A DNA stretch of 64,000 nt, from NCBI GenBank assembly GCA_903823025.1, contig CAIJRK010000003.1, forward strand, positions 80,078 through 144,077, written 5' to 3'. Numbering within the stretch: position 1 is the stretch's first letter; every line of letters begins with the position of its first letter. Below are positions 29,038-37,490 of the stretch, piece by piece. Below the pieces are notes generated by a model that worked only from the letters and a program-made list of their open reading frames with translations, did not search any database and had not been told where the DNA came from. The position numbers and the translations under genes were made by a program. The stretch comes from an uncultured beta proteobacterium (GTDB lineage: Bacteria > Pseudomonadota > Gammaproteobacteria > Burkholderiales > Burkholderiaceae_C).

Positions 29038-29631
29038 CTATTGCGCATGTGTGTGCCGTTTTGCGCGCTCTCTTCGCCAGGCCTCAAGGAGCGCGGTGTT
29101 GCCACCTGCGACTTCCAGGAGCATTTGAAGGGAAAGGATTGCTCCCGGAATAATGCCCTCTTCATCGACCTCTGCATTCGCGTAGTCTGGATTGGTTGGA
29201 ATTTCAACGTTGACTACCCACCATACTTCAATCTTTCGCAGAAGCTCAATTAAAACGTGGAACTGGTCTGTGTGGTTGGACTCCGCTAGGCCCGTAACTA
29301 CCGCGAAGATTTGGTGAGCGAGAAGATTTCTGCTCTTCTTGAGTATCTCGAAAGTTTTTAAGACTCCGTCGTTTATTTCTTGTTGCTCAAGAAGCCAGTT
29401 GAGAGATGCGTAGACCGCGCTTTTGTTGCGCGCAAGAACCTTTGCTTCGTACTCGGGACAAACAGTCCAACCTTCTTCCGAGCAACCAAGTGAGTAAAAG
29501 TCTCGGATGCGATCAACTATTGAGTTCTTGAGAATCTCAAAGGTGGTGATGAACATCGTGGTCATGAAGAGCGACGGCCTGACCACGTCCGGATCGAGGA
29601 AGCGTTCCCAGCGTTCTTCGTGTGCGCTCAT
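29038..29631 (-). CDS. Hypothetical cassette-like protein with HEPN-like R-x4-H
   Basis: 197 aa; KKSRNLLAHQIF motif in a helical context. Confidence 0.5.
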   Translation of the reverse strand: MSAHEERWERFLDPDVVRPSLFMTTMFITTFEILKNSIVDRIRDFYSLGCSEEGWTVCPEYEAKVLARNKSAVYASLNWLLEQQEINDGVLKTFEILKKSRNLLAHQIFAVVTGLAESNHTDQFHVLIELLRKIEVWWVVNVEIPTNPDYANAEVDEEGIIPGAILSLQMLLEVAGGNTALLEAWRRERAKRHTHAQ

Positions 29632-29763
29632 AAAAGGCCTAATGAATGAAAGGGACTTCCCCGTCCCAAGCTATCCGCGCCCCGTCAGGGTTGCGGTTTA
29701 TGGCAAATAATGGACAGGATGGAGAGGGGAATCTTTTCATCAACTCAATTGAGATGGGAAATC

Positions 29764-29850
29764 ATGGCTATCGTAACCGTTGGAATCAACCTCGCAAGAA
29801 CGTCTTTGCCGTCCACGGTGTGGACGAGTCTGGCAAGCCGTACCGGAACA
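29764..29850 (+). pseudogene. IS110-family transposase 5' fragment
   Basis: Reads MAIVTVGINLA(shift)KNVFAVHGVDESGKP, matching the IS110 N-terminal ITVGIDLAKNVFAVHGVD pattern. Confidence 0.6.
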
Positions 29851-29911
29851 TAGCGGAGGCCACCAACGACGAAACTGTTAACGTCAGCTTGACCAACCAG
29901 TTAGACAACGA

Positions 29912-30511
29912 TTATGTGGCCCGAATGTGAGCTATGAGAGAGGACGCAAGCTCGATATAGGTTCGTGCTTCGGCTTCGCTAAGGTTCAGATTAATCGCAT
30001 GTGCTGCTTTGTTGCGCAGTTCGTGCAACTTGTTAAAGATGGCCAATTGCTTCTCGTCGATTACCTTACATTTCAACAGATAGTTGCCAAGCCGGAGGTC
30101 GTTCTTGAATACGTCGCTTGGTGGCTGATTCCAGAATGAGCTGGCTACTGCCATAGATACCGACTCTAGCTCTGACCAGGCTTCAAGTATTGCCGCGCTC
30201 GCTGAGATAGACGCGATATTGAGTAGGCGATTGCTGGACGTACTCAATGCTGGCGGCTGCGATTTCTGGCTGATCGTGGATTCGGTCGCTGCAAACTCTG
30301 ACTTGAGCTGTGCAAGTTCTTTTGAGAATTCCAACTCAATTTCTTTGTACTTGAGTTTGCGTAGAAATGGGAGTAGCTCGATCACAGGCTTGCGAACCAT
30401 TAAGGCGACGAGCACCACGGCTACTGGCCAAGCTAGCGCCTTGATCGTTTCTGCTGCGAACGTAAGTGCATCCATGGTGTAATTTTTGAGTTGCCTAACG
30501 AGGCTGTGCAA
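29912..30511 (-). CDS. Membrane-anchored hypothetical protein with HEPN-like R-x4-H
   Basis: 199 aa; N-terminal TM helix (IKALAWPVAVVLVALMV), C-terminal ELRNKAAHAINLNLSEAEARTYIELASSLIAHI. Confidence 0.5.
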   Translation of the reverse strand: MHSLVRQLKNYTMDALTFAAETIKALAWPVAVVLVALMVRKPVIELLPFLRKLKYKEIELEFSKELAQLKSEFAATESTISQKSQPPALSTSSNRLLNIASISASAAILEAWSELESVSMAVASSFWNQPPSDVFKNDLRLGNYLLKCKVIDEKQLAIFNKLHELRNKAAHAINLNLSEAEARTYIELASSLIAHIRAT

Positions 30512-30639
30512 AAGCCCTGATTGCGCGTGGCGCCAACAGGTTGATCGGATACGGATTTGATTTCATCGCCTGGCGCCCCCTTTTATTGCTTCTCAGTTTT
30601 TTTTGCACCCATTCTCGCATCGATGCGGTCTGGTCAAGC

Positions 30640-30790
30640 TCTTTTGGAACTTGCATGGCTCATCTTATCGCCCTCTTCGGTAGCCATGGTGCGCCAAATT
30701 TTCAATGTTGTGCACCAGGCAGTACAGATTCCACAGGGTGTGCACCTTACCCAGAAGCCGAGCCCACTTCGAGCCATGATCGCGTGCGAC
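30640..30790 (-). pseudogene. Transposase C-terminal fragment (IS5/IS1182-like)
   Basis: Minus strand reads SKWARLLGKVHTLWNLYCLVHNIENLAHHGYRRGR*. Confidence 0.5.
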
Positions 30791-30860
30791 GAGTATTTGA
30801 TGGAGCGAGGAGAGGAGGCCAGACTTCGGTCTCGGTTAAAGTAACGCAACGGGAGAAACT

Positions 30861-31499
30861 TTGGCTTCAAATCATGAATATGCGGTAATCGGCCATAGCC
30901 GCGCAATGGTCGGCCGATTCCTCGGAATCGTGGCGGGACTGGTCAGTTCAGGTCTAGCCGTTCTAATCGCCACCGCAATAACTTATGCTGAAAGTTGGGG
31001 ATTTTTGCACGCCCGCACGTATTGGACATTGCCTCTGACAGCGGCAATTTTCTACACCGTGGGTCACTTGGCCTTTGACAAGTGGGCCTGGAGAACGTGG
31101 TTGGTCCATTTCATTCTGGATATTCCTGACTTGCGTGGCAAGTGGGACTGCGTCGGCGAAACCCTTGATCCCAATACCGGTGCGGTAACGTACACTTGGA
31201 CTGCGGAAGTCACGATTTCGCAGGGCTGGGAAAAGATCAGGATCTACTCCCAAACGAAGCAGTCGCGTTCGCGTAGTGTTGCCGCTTCCATCTTGGTGGA
31301 AGAAGACGTTGGCTATATCCTGATGTACAGCTACCGCAACGAGCCGGGCCCCGGTGAACCTGAACTGAAGGCGCACCACGGCTATGCAGAATGGCACATC
31401 ACTTCTGATGGAACCTCCGCCGATGCGACCTACTTTAACGGTGGAGGCCGCTATACAGGCGGCCGCATGAAACTTACGAGGAAGACACGTGGCAACTGA
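30861..31499 (+). CDS. cap15: CBASS effector Cap15-like (two-TM, beta-barrel)
   Basis: Two N-terminal TM helices then IPDLRGKWDCVGETLDPNTG..TAEVTISQGWEKIRIYSQTKQSRSRSVAASI..LMYSYRNEPGPGE..HHGYAEWHI..ADATYFNGGGRYTGGRMKL; overlaps a CD-NTase gene. Start could be ATG 30906. Confidence 0.8.
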   Translation: MASNHEYAVIGHSRAMVGRFLGIVAGLVSSGLAVLIATAITYAESWGFLHARTYWTLPLTAAIFYTVGHLAFDKWAWRTWLVHFILDIPDLRGKWDCVGETLDPNTGAVTYTWTAEVTISQGWEKIRIYSQTKQSRSRSVAASILVEEDVGYILMYSYRNEPGPGEPELKAHHGYAEWHITSDGTSADATYFNGGGRYTGGRMKLTRKTRGN

Positions 31500-32595
31500 C
31501 TACTCAACCCGCCTTGGCAGAGTAAACGAACGACGTAACAACACCGCTGTTGCTAGTCTTAGTAAGAGCGCCTCGTTCGCCGAGAACAGCGCTTTTCTTG
31601 ATTCCGTGACAGAAGGCTATCGGAACAAGACAAAGTCCAAGAGCTTTCAGTATGCTCTGGTGTCCATGCAGGAGGTGGATGCGCAATACACCGCCATCAG
31701 CTATCGTGAGGCCGAAAGGGTCGCAAAGCAGATTGATTCAGGACTTATAAGACGCGGCAAGTATGTGACGATCGAACTCCAAGGTTCACTACCATTGAAT
31801 GTGCATTTGAGACGTGTGAGCGACGTCGATATGCTCGTATGGCCGTTGACCTTCTTCATCTTTGATAACTATGGGGTTGCTGCTTCCAGCTACACCGTCA
31901 GCACGAACAACACTGTTTCCGAAATATCCTCCTTGCGTTCTGAATGCTGCTCGGTGATCCGATCTTCATTTCCTGCGGCGAAGGTCGATGACTCTGGGGC
32001 GAAGTGCATCACGGCGTCAGAGGGCTCTCTTCTCCGTGAGATTGATATTGTTCCATCCGTTTTGTACAAGACTGCGGCCTATCAAAGAACGAATAATGAC
32101 GAGGACAGAGGGGTTCAAATCTGCGACAAGAAGACGAATGAGCTGATCACGAACAACCCATTCAAAGTGCGTTCCTTGATCAATGCGAAGGAAGGCCGCA
32201 CAAGCGGCGGGTGCAAGAAAGCCATTCGCTTGCTCAAAAACATGAAGGAGGACTCCGATACTTCGATTGTTCTGTCCAGCTTCAACATCATGTCGCTCGT
32301 CTATGCGATGCAAGACTCCGACCTCGTGCACGTGTCCTACTACGAGGGCAAAATCGTCGCCTCGCTGCAAAACTGGTTTTATTCTCTTGCGCATGACGAA
32401 AGTTATTTGAGACGGCTCGACACCGTGGATGGAAGCCGGAAGGTCGTGCAGTCGGCGGCTGATGTCACTGCGGTTTCGCAAATGTCTGATGAGCTGAACA
32501 CGCTTGTGTTGCGAATGGCGCAGGAGTTGCAGCCCGACATTCCCACCAGCTTCCCTGCGTGGCGAGCCAAGGTTGAAAGCGAGTTTTTGATCTAG
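31489..32595 (+). CDS. CBASS cGAS/DncV-like nucleotidyltransferase (CD-NTase)
   Basis: ELQGSLPLNVHLRRVSDVDMLVWP (GS...DVD nucleotidyltransferase motif); GTG start overlaps the cap15 end. Confidence 0.8.
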   Translation: MATDYSTRLGRVNERRNNTAVASLSKSASFAENSAFLDSVTEGYRNKTKSKSFQYALVSMQEVDAQYTAISYREAERVAKQIDSGLIRRGKYVTIELQGSLPLNVHLRRVSDVDMLVWPLTFFIFDNYGVAASSYTVSTNNTVSEISSLRSECCSVIRSSFPAAKVDDSGAKCITASEGSLLREIDIVPSVLYKTAAYQRTNNDEDRGVQICDKKTNELITNNPFKVRSLINAKEGRTSGGCKKAIRLLKNMKEDSDTSIVLSSFNIMSLVYAMQDSDLVHVSYYEGKIVASLQNWFYSLAHDESYLRRLDTVDGSRKVVQSAADVTAVSQMSDELNTLVLRMAQELQPDIPTSFPAWRAKVESEFLI

Positions 32596-33202
32596 CGGTG
32601 GAGTGCCTCCTCGGGCTGGACCAGATCTGATACGCTGGCAGGGTCTTCACGAGGGGGATACTCCAAATACTGGTGGTTAGTGGGTCACTTCTGGATGGGA
32701 TTCAACAGCCAGCCAATGACTGCTGATGTTGACGTCTAGCTAACGCATCTGGCCGAGTCCGGCCCGACACATCTCAGAATCCAGGGACAGCAAACGTTGC
32801 ACAAGCGAAGTTCACTCAACCAGAGTGTTTTTACTGATTGAATGACTGCAATCGGCACATTAAGTTTTCACGGTGGATGACAGCTTTGGGTCGGTAAGAG
32901 TCAGTTGCCGGAAAACTGCGCACTTTTCAGCTTGAAGGATGGGTCCAGACCCTTATGTACAGTTCCCAGTTATGAACAGTTTGATTCGGTAGTTCGCGTG
33001 GAAGCCGCGTGGATTTGGCATCGAAAGAATCCCTTCTGCCGCCCAGACTCCTAGATACTGAATTCACCGATTTCGTTAGACCCGGCCTAATCAGCATTGC
33101 ACTGGTGGCCGAAAATGGCCGCGAGTTTTACGCCGAACGGACGGACTATCACAGGGATGCCTTGCGGTGCCTTTGTACAGGAAACTGTGCAGCCCTTGCT
33201 GG

Positions 33203-33639
33203 TGTTGACTCAAAATAAAGTTCTATCCCAACGAATAAACTTCTATCCTGAGTAATAAAGTCCTGTCCTGATGACTAAATTTGCTACCCAAGTGGTGTAC
33301 TTTTCATGAGATTTTCGATTCTCCTGACTGCGTAATTTTTGGCCTTCTCAAGTGTTTCAATGTCTTTTTCTGAATCATCACCAAGATCGTCAAAAAGGGA
33401 CTGAAGATCAGCGTCTCTAACCATCGCTGCCGCCATTTCTAGCGCTTTTCGGTTGGCTTCACGTTGTTTTAATGCCATTATTTTTCCTTTTGGGATAGAA
33501 CTTTATTTTGTGCGTTCTGTGTTTTGAGCAGTTGTGATGCAATTCAGGATAGAACTCTTTAATTTCACCGTTGAGTGTTGTTCTATGTAAATCAACGACT
33601 TACAACAGCTTCAAGATAGAACTTTATTTGTCGCTAACA
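33203..33639. mobile_element. 437-bp non-autonomous mini-Tn7-like element nested in the island
   Basis: TGTT...AACA termini, perfect 5-bp TSD GCTGG (33198-33202 / 33640-33644), TnsB-type sites AATAAAGTTCTATCC at 33214, 33234, 33254 (exact 20-bp period) and inverted at 33493, 33547, 33614; excision rejoins the exonuclease reading frame. Confidence 0.88.
33284..33478 (-). CDS. Small hypothetical protein, sole ORF of the mini-element
   Basis: 64 aa MALKQREANRKALEMAAAMVRDADLQSLFDDLGDDSEKDIETLEKAKNYAVRRIENLMKSTPLG between the two sets of TnsB-type sites. Confidence 0.5.
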   Translation of the reverse strand: MALKQREANRKALEMAAAMVRDADLQSLFDDLGDDSEKDIETLEKAKNYAVRRIENLMKSTPLG

Positions 33640-33999
33640 GCTGGGGCGTGTACCTGGTGCGGCTTGTAGCCGATCTGAGTTAACGAAACGTCTGCATGTG
33701 TGGTTTGAACAGTTGCCAGAGTCCGCCACCATCATTTACGACTTTAAAAGTGATTGGCTGTTGCTGGCGGATGCCTTCCTTGGCTGTGCTTACAGAAATC
33801 CCCCCGCCAATTTTGGCGAACCGCTGCACTTGAGGAACTCCAGTATTACTCACCCGGTCTTTGAGCGGGCATAGAACCGCATCTACACCCAAGATTGGCC
33901 CCCACACCATGCTCTGGCTGATAGCGGGCTATCGTGCCTGGCACCAGTTCATGGAGAAGATTTGGAGGATCGAATAAAAGTTAGTGATATTCCGATGAC

Positions 34000-34197
34000 T
34001 TGGCGAAACGGCATGACGTTGTGTATGTCAAGACCGGAAGCAACGCTTTGGCGCAAGTGATTACACGTCTGGCAGGCTACGATGGAAATCCAGATGAAAC
34101 TGAAAAGCTCGTTATCGCTCTGCGCCGCGCCAATATCATCAATGGGCCGACTGCGGTAACGCTTCTCGGACGCTACTTTGATGAGCTGCGCAATTGA
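34000..34197 (+). CDS. Small hypothetical protein
   Basis: 65 aa open frame directly after the exonuclease remnant; weak evidence. Confidence 0.3.
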   Translation: MAKRHDVVYVKTGSNALAQVITRLAGYDGNPDETEKLVIALRRANIINGPTAVTLLGRYFDELRN

Positions 34198-34288
34198 AAA
34201 TCATACTTACCGAAATCGACAGCACACCATCGAGCGCAGCAACCAATAGACACGGCACCGCACGGCGATGCAGATTGTGGTGGAGACG

Positions 34289-34657
34289 TTACGCGCTCAT
34301 AGCGATGGCCGATGCCTTGGCGATATTCTCACTGGTCAACAAATGGAGTTGGTCACGATTGGTTGCAGTGGCCCGAATAATCTCTAATCGCCGCTCGGTA
34401 GATAGCACGCAGGACACTGGCGAGGCTTGCCGCAACTGGTTGCCGCGCTCATCCGTACCCAACGCAGTGACCCAATCCCGTTCTCTGAGAATTCGCACCC
34501 ATTCGTCTCGCAAGGGCTTGGAGCAAACGCTGACATGGGTATCCCACCGTGCCAATCTATCTAGCACCTGCTTAATCAGCGTTTCGTCCCCTCGCATCAA
34601 CTCAATGGCAGCAGTGTGCAGCGCGAGGCTTCTGGTGTCTTGTTCCTGATGGTGCAT
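34289..34657 (-). CDS. Hypothetical protein
   Basis: 122 aa MHHQEQDTRSLALHTAAIELMRGDETLIKQVLDRLARWDTHVS... Confidence 0.45.
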   Translation of the reverse strand: MHHQEQDTRSLALHTAAIELMRGDETLIKQVLDRLARWDTHVSVCSKPLRDEWVRILRERDWVTALGTDERGNQLRQASPVSCVLSTERRLEIIRATATNRDQLHLLTSENIAKASAIAMSA

Positions 34658-34941
34658 AGTGATGAAGATTTTGCGCCAAATGTCCTCTGGTTACCGGTGA
34701 CGGTGCCAGGGCAGAATGATTGGTTGCTAAATGGTTGCACTCACAACAAACTGCAACCTTTTCGCAACCTTTCTAAGGTAAACATCACTTACCGCAATCA
34801 TTTGGCAACATTGTTCGCATTGCTCCAGATATTTTATTGTCAACAAACTGTCAACGGCATAGCTGGATAAAGCACGGGTAATGCTGTTTTAGACTGTGTT
34901 CTGAGTTCTTTGTGCCTGACAAAGCAGGGTCTAATGCTGTT

Positions 34942-36402
34942 TTATTGGATGGACTCATAAGCCATACGGATATCTAAATTGCTTGGGAGCCAGTATTTCT
35001 TTTTGGCAATCGTCACAACGACTCCAACTCCATCAGTCGCCGCAACCACACTCTCCAAAACCTTTTCCGTGATGTCCTTCTGCACCACCTCGTGAAAATA
35101 GGCCATCGCCACCGCAAGTAACTTCAACCGCCCGTTCTTGCTCTGATCATTTCCCGTCAACAGCCTTAGTAAATCGTTTTCCAGTTGATTTTTCTTTAAC
35201 TTCGTGGCCTTGTTGTTGGCAGGTGTGAGAGTGATGTTTACTTTATGGCTATCACGCAAATACCCAACAAAGCCTGAAACGGCAGCACGTTGCCCCGGAG
35301 TTTTGCCAAGGTATGCATCCAGCATTTTTTGATCAGGTGGACAGATATCTTTTGTTGCAGCATGAAGCAACAACGCAGCCGCTGGCGTCATGGCTAACCG
35401 AATCGAACGCCAGGTTGTTTTGCCTTCTTTTTGCCCGGTGAGAAGTTGATCATGGTAGCCATCAAGGATCGATCTTTGCGCCGTTCCTGTTTCAAACTTT
35501 TTCAGAGTGGCAGCAATTCGCCGCTGGTCAGAGTCTTCAACTTTCGCTCCTGCGTCTGGCACCACAAAACCTGCTTCCTGCATCCACTTCATTGGAAGCA
35601 ATACCTTTCGTAACCCAGGTGTTCCAAAATGCTTCAACAAGATGGCGTATTCAGGAATCGATTTCCACTGTTTTTCAATATCCAGAAAGAACGGCAAGTA
35701 CCGATGGAGCGTAATCGCCGCCTTATGTGTACCAACTTTCCCACCAAGCCACTCTCCAAAATTGGAAAAGTGCAACGCTATAACGGGTACTGAAAATCCA
35801 GCACAGTCTATCGTTATGCGTTTTTTTAAGAGTTCTTTCCAGTAGCATGACTCGCACTGTTTATTGCGGCCAGCAGGCATAGGTTGATTGCATTCAGGGC
35901 AAGGTATTTCGCCAATAGTTAGACATGCATGGCACAGCAGTCGTCCATCGGGTGAGGTTTCCAGTAATCGGTGTCGATGACACGCACCACAATTTCCATG
36001 GTCAGAACGGGCGCATTTTTGACAGACACGCTTATCGTGATCAAAGCGTGAAACACGAGTCAGCCTACTGGAAAGAACTCCACAAATTTCGCATGGTTCT
36101 TGTTGCCGGAAATAGGGTGAGCAACTGTTGCACACGGGACCATATTCAGTAATTTTTCCAATTGAATACTCAACTACCCCACACCTTGCGCATGGCTTGT
36201 CAACCTGGCAGTTCAAACAAACAGCACTGGCATCATTTTTTGGAAGCCGTGCAAAGTTGCCACACTTCGGACACATACGCCGTTTAAAAACTCGTGCGTA
36301 ACACGTCGAGCAGAATTTATGGCCTTTGTGAACGCGCCAAATCTTTGCAACATTTTTTCCGCATTCGTCACACATTTTGGAATCATGAACAGGCTGAGTC
36401 AT
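34942..36402 (-). CDS. Multi-zinc-ribbon protein in the tns operon (TniE-position accessory protein)
   Basis: At least seven CxxC/CxxxC pairs in the N-terminal half (CDECGKN, CSTCYAR, CPKCGNF, CARCGVV, CEICGVL, CGACHRH, CPECNQP); 4-bp overlap with the tniQ gene. Confidence 0.6.
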   Translation of the reverse strand: MTQPVHDSKMCDECGKNVAKIWRVHKGHKFCSTCYARVFKRRMCPKCGNFARLPKNDASAVCLNCQVDKPCARCGVVEYSIGKITEYGPVCNSCSPYFRQQEPCEICGVLSSRLTRVSRFDHDKRVCQKCARSDHGNCGACHRHRLLETSPDGRLLCHACLTIGEIPCPECNQPMPAGRNKQCESCYWKELLKKRITIDCAGFSVPVIALHFSNFGEWLGGKVGTHKAAITLHRYLPFFLDIEKQWKSIPEYAILLKHFGTPGLRKVLLPMKWMQEAGFVVPDAGAKVEDSDQRRIAATLKKFETGTAQRSILDGYHDQLLTGQKEGKTTWRSIRLAMTPAAALLLHAATKDICPPDQKMLDAYLGKTPGQRAAVSGFVGYLRDSHKVNITLTPANNKATKLKKNQLENDLLRLLTGNDQSKNGRLKLLAVAMAYFHEVVQKDITEKVLESVVAATDGVGVVVTIAKKKYWLPSNLDIRMAYESIQ

Positions 36403-37490
36403 CGCTGTGCCATGTCAAGCTTTCGCTGCAATCTCGCCATCATGCGTTTCACCTGATACCTTGGCCGTGGGCCATTAAGTCGTGCGGTTGACCGCGTTGA
36501 TTTTTCACGCAGAGCGCTTGGTAAAGATGCCGAAGTCGTTCTAATCCAAGCTGGCGAAACAAGCCCGTGACCAGCGAGACCTTGTTTGGTGATGTTTGAT
36601 TTTTGCAAGGCTTCATCGAACTGAATCTTACTGGCCGACATCATTGGAAAAAGTGCTGCCAGTAATCTTTCACGGTCATGTGTTTGAAGAATTTCCAGAT
36701 GGTTTCCTGGCTGCATCGGTATGCTGACGGGCAATTGAACGCCAGTCAGTCTCAAGAATTCACTCAAAGGCTCGTTCTCGCCTCTCTGCGCCACCCGAAT
36801 AAGCGACACAAAATAATTGGACAACTCAAACCATGGCGTGATGCTCATGGTGCTTCCCTGAAACGGCCCAACGCCATTGCGCAAAACATCGTCAGCCATC
36901 AGTTGAAATTTCAAGGCATCTGGCAAGCAACTGCGAACAGTTGCTGCACGCAGGTCAGACTTGCACGTCGCACAAACCGTTATCAGCACATCTTCTGCCT
37001 GCAAACGGTGATATTCAACTGGTGCATTGCAAATGTGGCATCGATCAAGCAAAGCATGACCATGTACTTGGCATCCCGTGTGCCATGCAAAACGCCACGG
37101 GAGGCGGAAATACGGTCTCACATCGGTTTTCAAACAGGTCGGACAGTATTGAATGCCGCTATGACGTTTGGTGTTTCTGGCCCCAGGAGCAACAAACCAT
37201 GTCCAGATTGCTTTTTCTGGTGGTTTTTTGCCATAGATTTGCTTGGCAATCGGAAGCAGACTGGCCGAGTTCAGCACGGTTTTTTTGATCCCGGACGCAG
37301 CACAAATCTGATCAAACCTGTCCTCATTAAAGAACCTGTCAGCATCTTGCGTCCAAATTCTCCACTTCGGCCAAACCGTCAACGTCAGAGTCATTGGGTC
37401 GCACCCTTGTATCAGCGCAGCGCGAACCAGCCATGAGGAAATGATTTCGTCAGGCATCAGTGGCGCTACAACCGACCATCGGGAATTCAC
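36399..37490 (-). CDS. tniQ: TniQ/TnsD-family target-selection protein
   Basis: PDEIISSWLVRAALIQGCDP...YCPTCLKTDVRPYFRLPWRFAWHTGCQVHGHALLDRCHICNAPVEYHR. Confidence 0.9.
   Translation of the reverse strand: MNSRWSVVAPLMPDEIISSWLVRAALIQGCDPMTLTLTVWPKWRIWTQDADRFFNEDRFDQICAASGIKKTVLNSASLLPIAKQIYGKKPPEKAIWTWFVAPGARNTKRHSGIQYCPTCLKTDVRPYFRLPWRFAWHTGCQVHGHALLDRCHICNAPVEYHRLQAEDVLITVCATCKSDLRAATVRSCLPDALKFQLMADDVLRNGVGPFQGSTMSITPWFELSNYFVSLIRVAQRGENEPLSEFLRLTGVQLPVSIPMQPGNHLEILQTHDRERLLAALFPMMSASKIQFDEALQKSNITKQGLAGHGLVSPAWIRTTSASLPSALREKSTRSTARLNGPRPRYQVKRMMARLQRKLDMAQR

Larger units (their letters stand above)
33009..33977 (+). pseudogene. 3'-5' exoribonuclease-like gene, interrupted and decayed
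   Basis: LDTEFTDFVRPGLISIALVAENGREFYAERTDYHRDA(fs)..FVQETVQPLLG, then after the mini-element RVPGAACSRSELTKRLHVWFEQLPESATIIYDFKSDWLLLADAF...SSITHPVFERA*NRIYTQDWPPHHALAD(fs)GYRAWHQFMEKIWRIE*. Confidence 0.7.

Noticed and set aside
33214-33628. Regular 20-bp repeats considered as a CRISPR array
   Set aside because: Copies are contiguous without unique spacers, and occur inverted at the other end of a TSD-flanked element; they fit TnsB sites. No cas genes are present.
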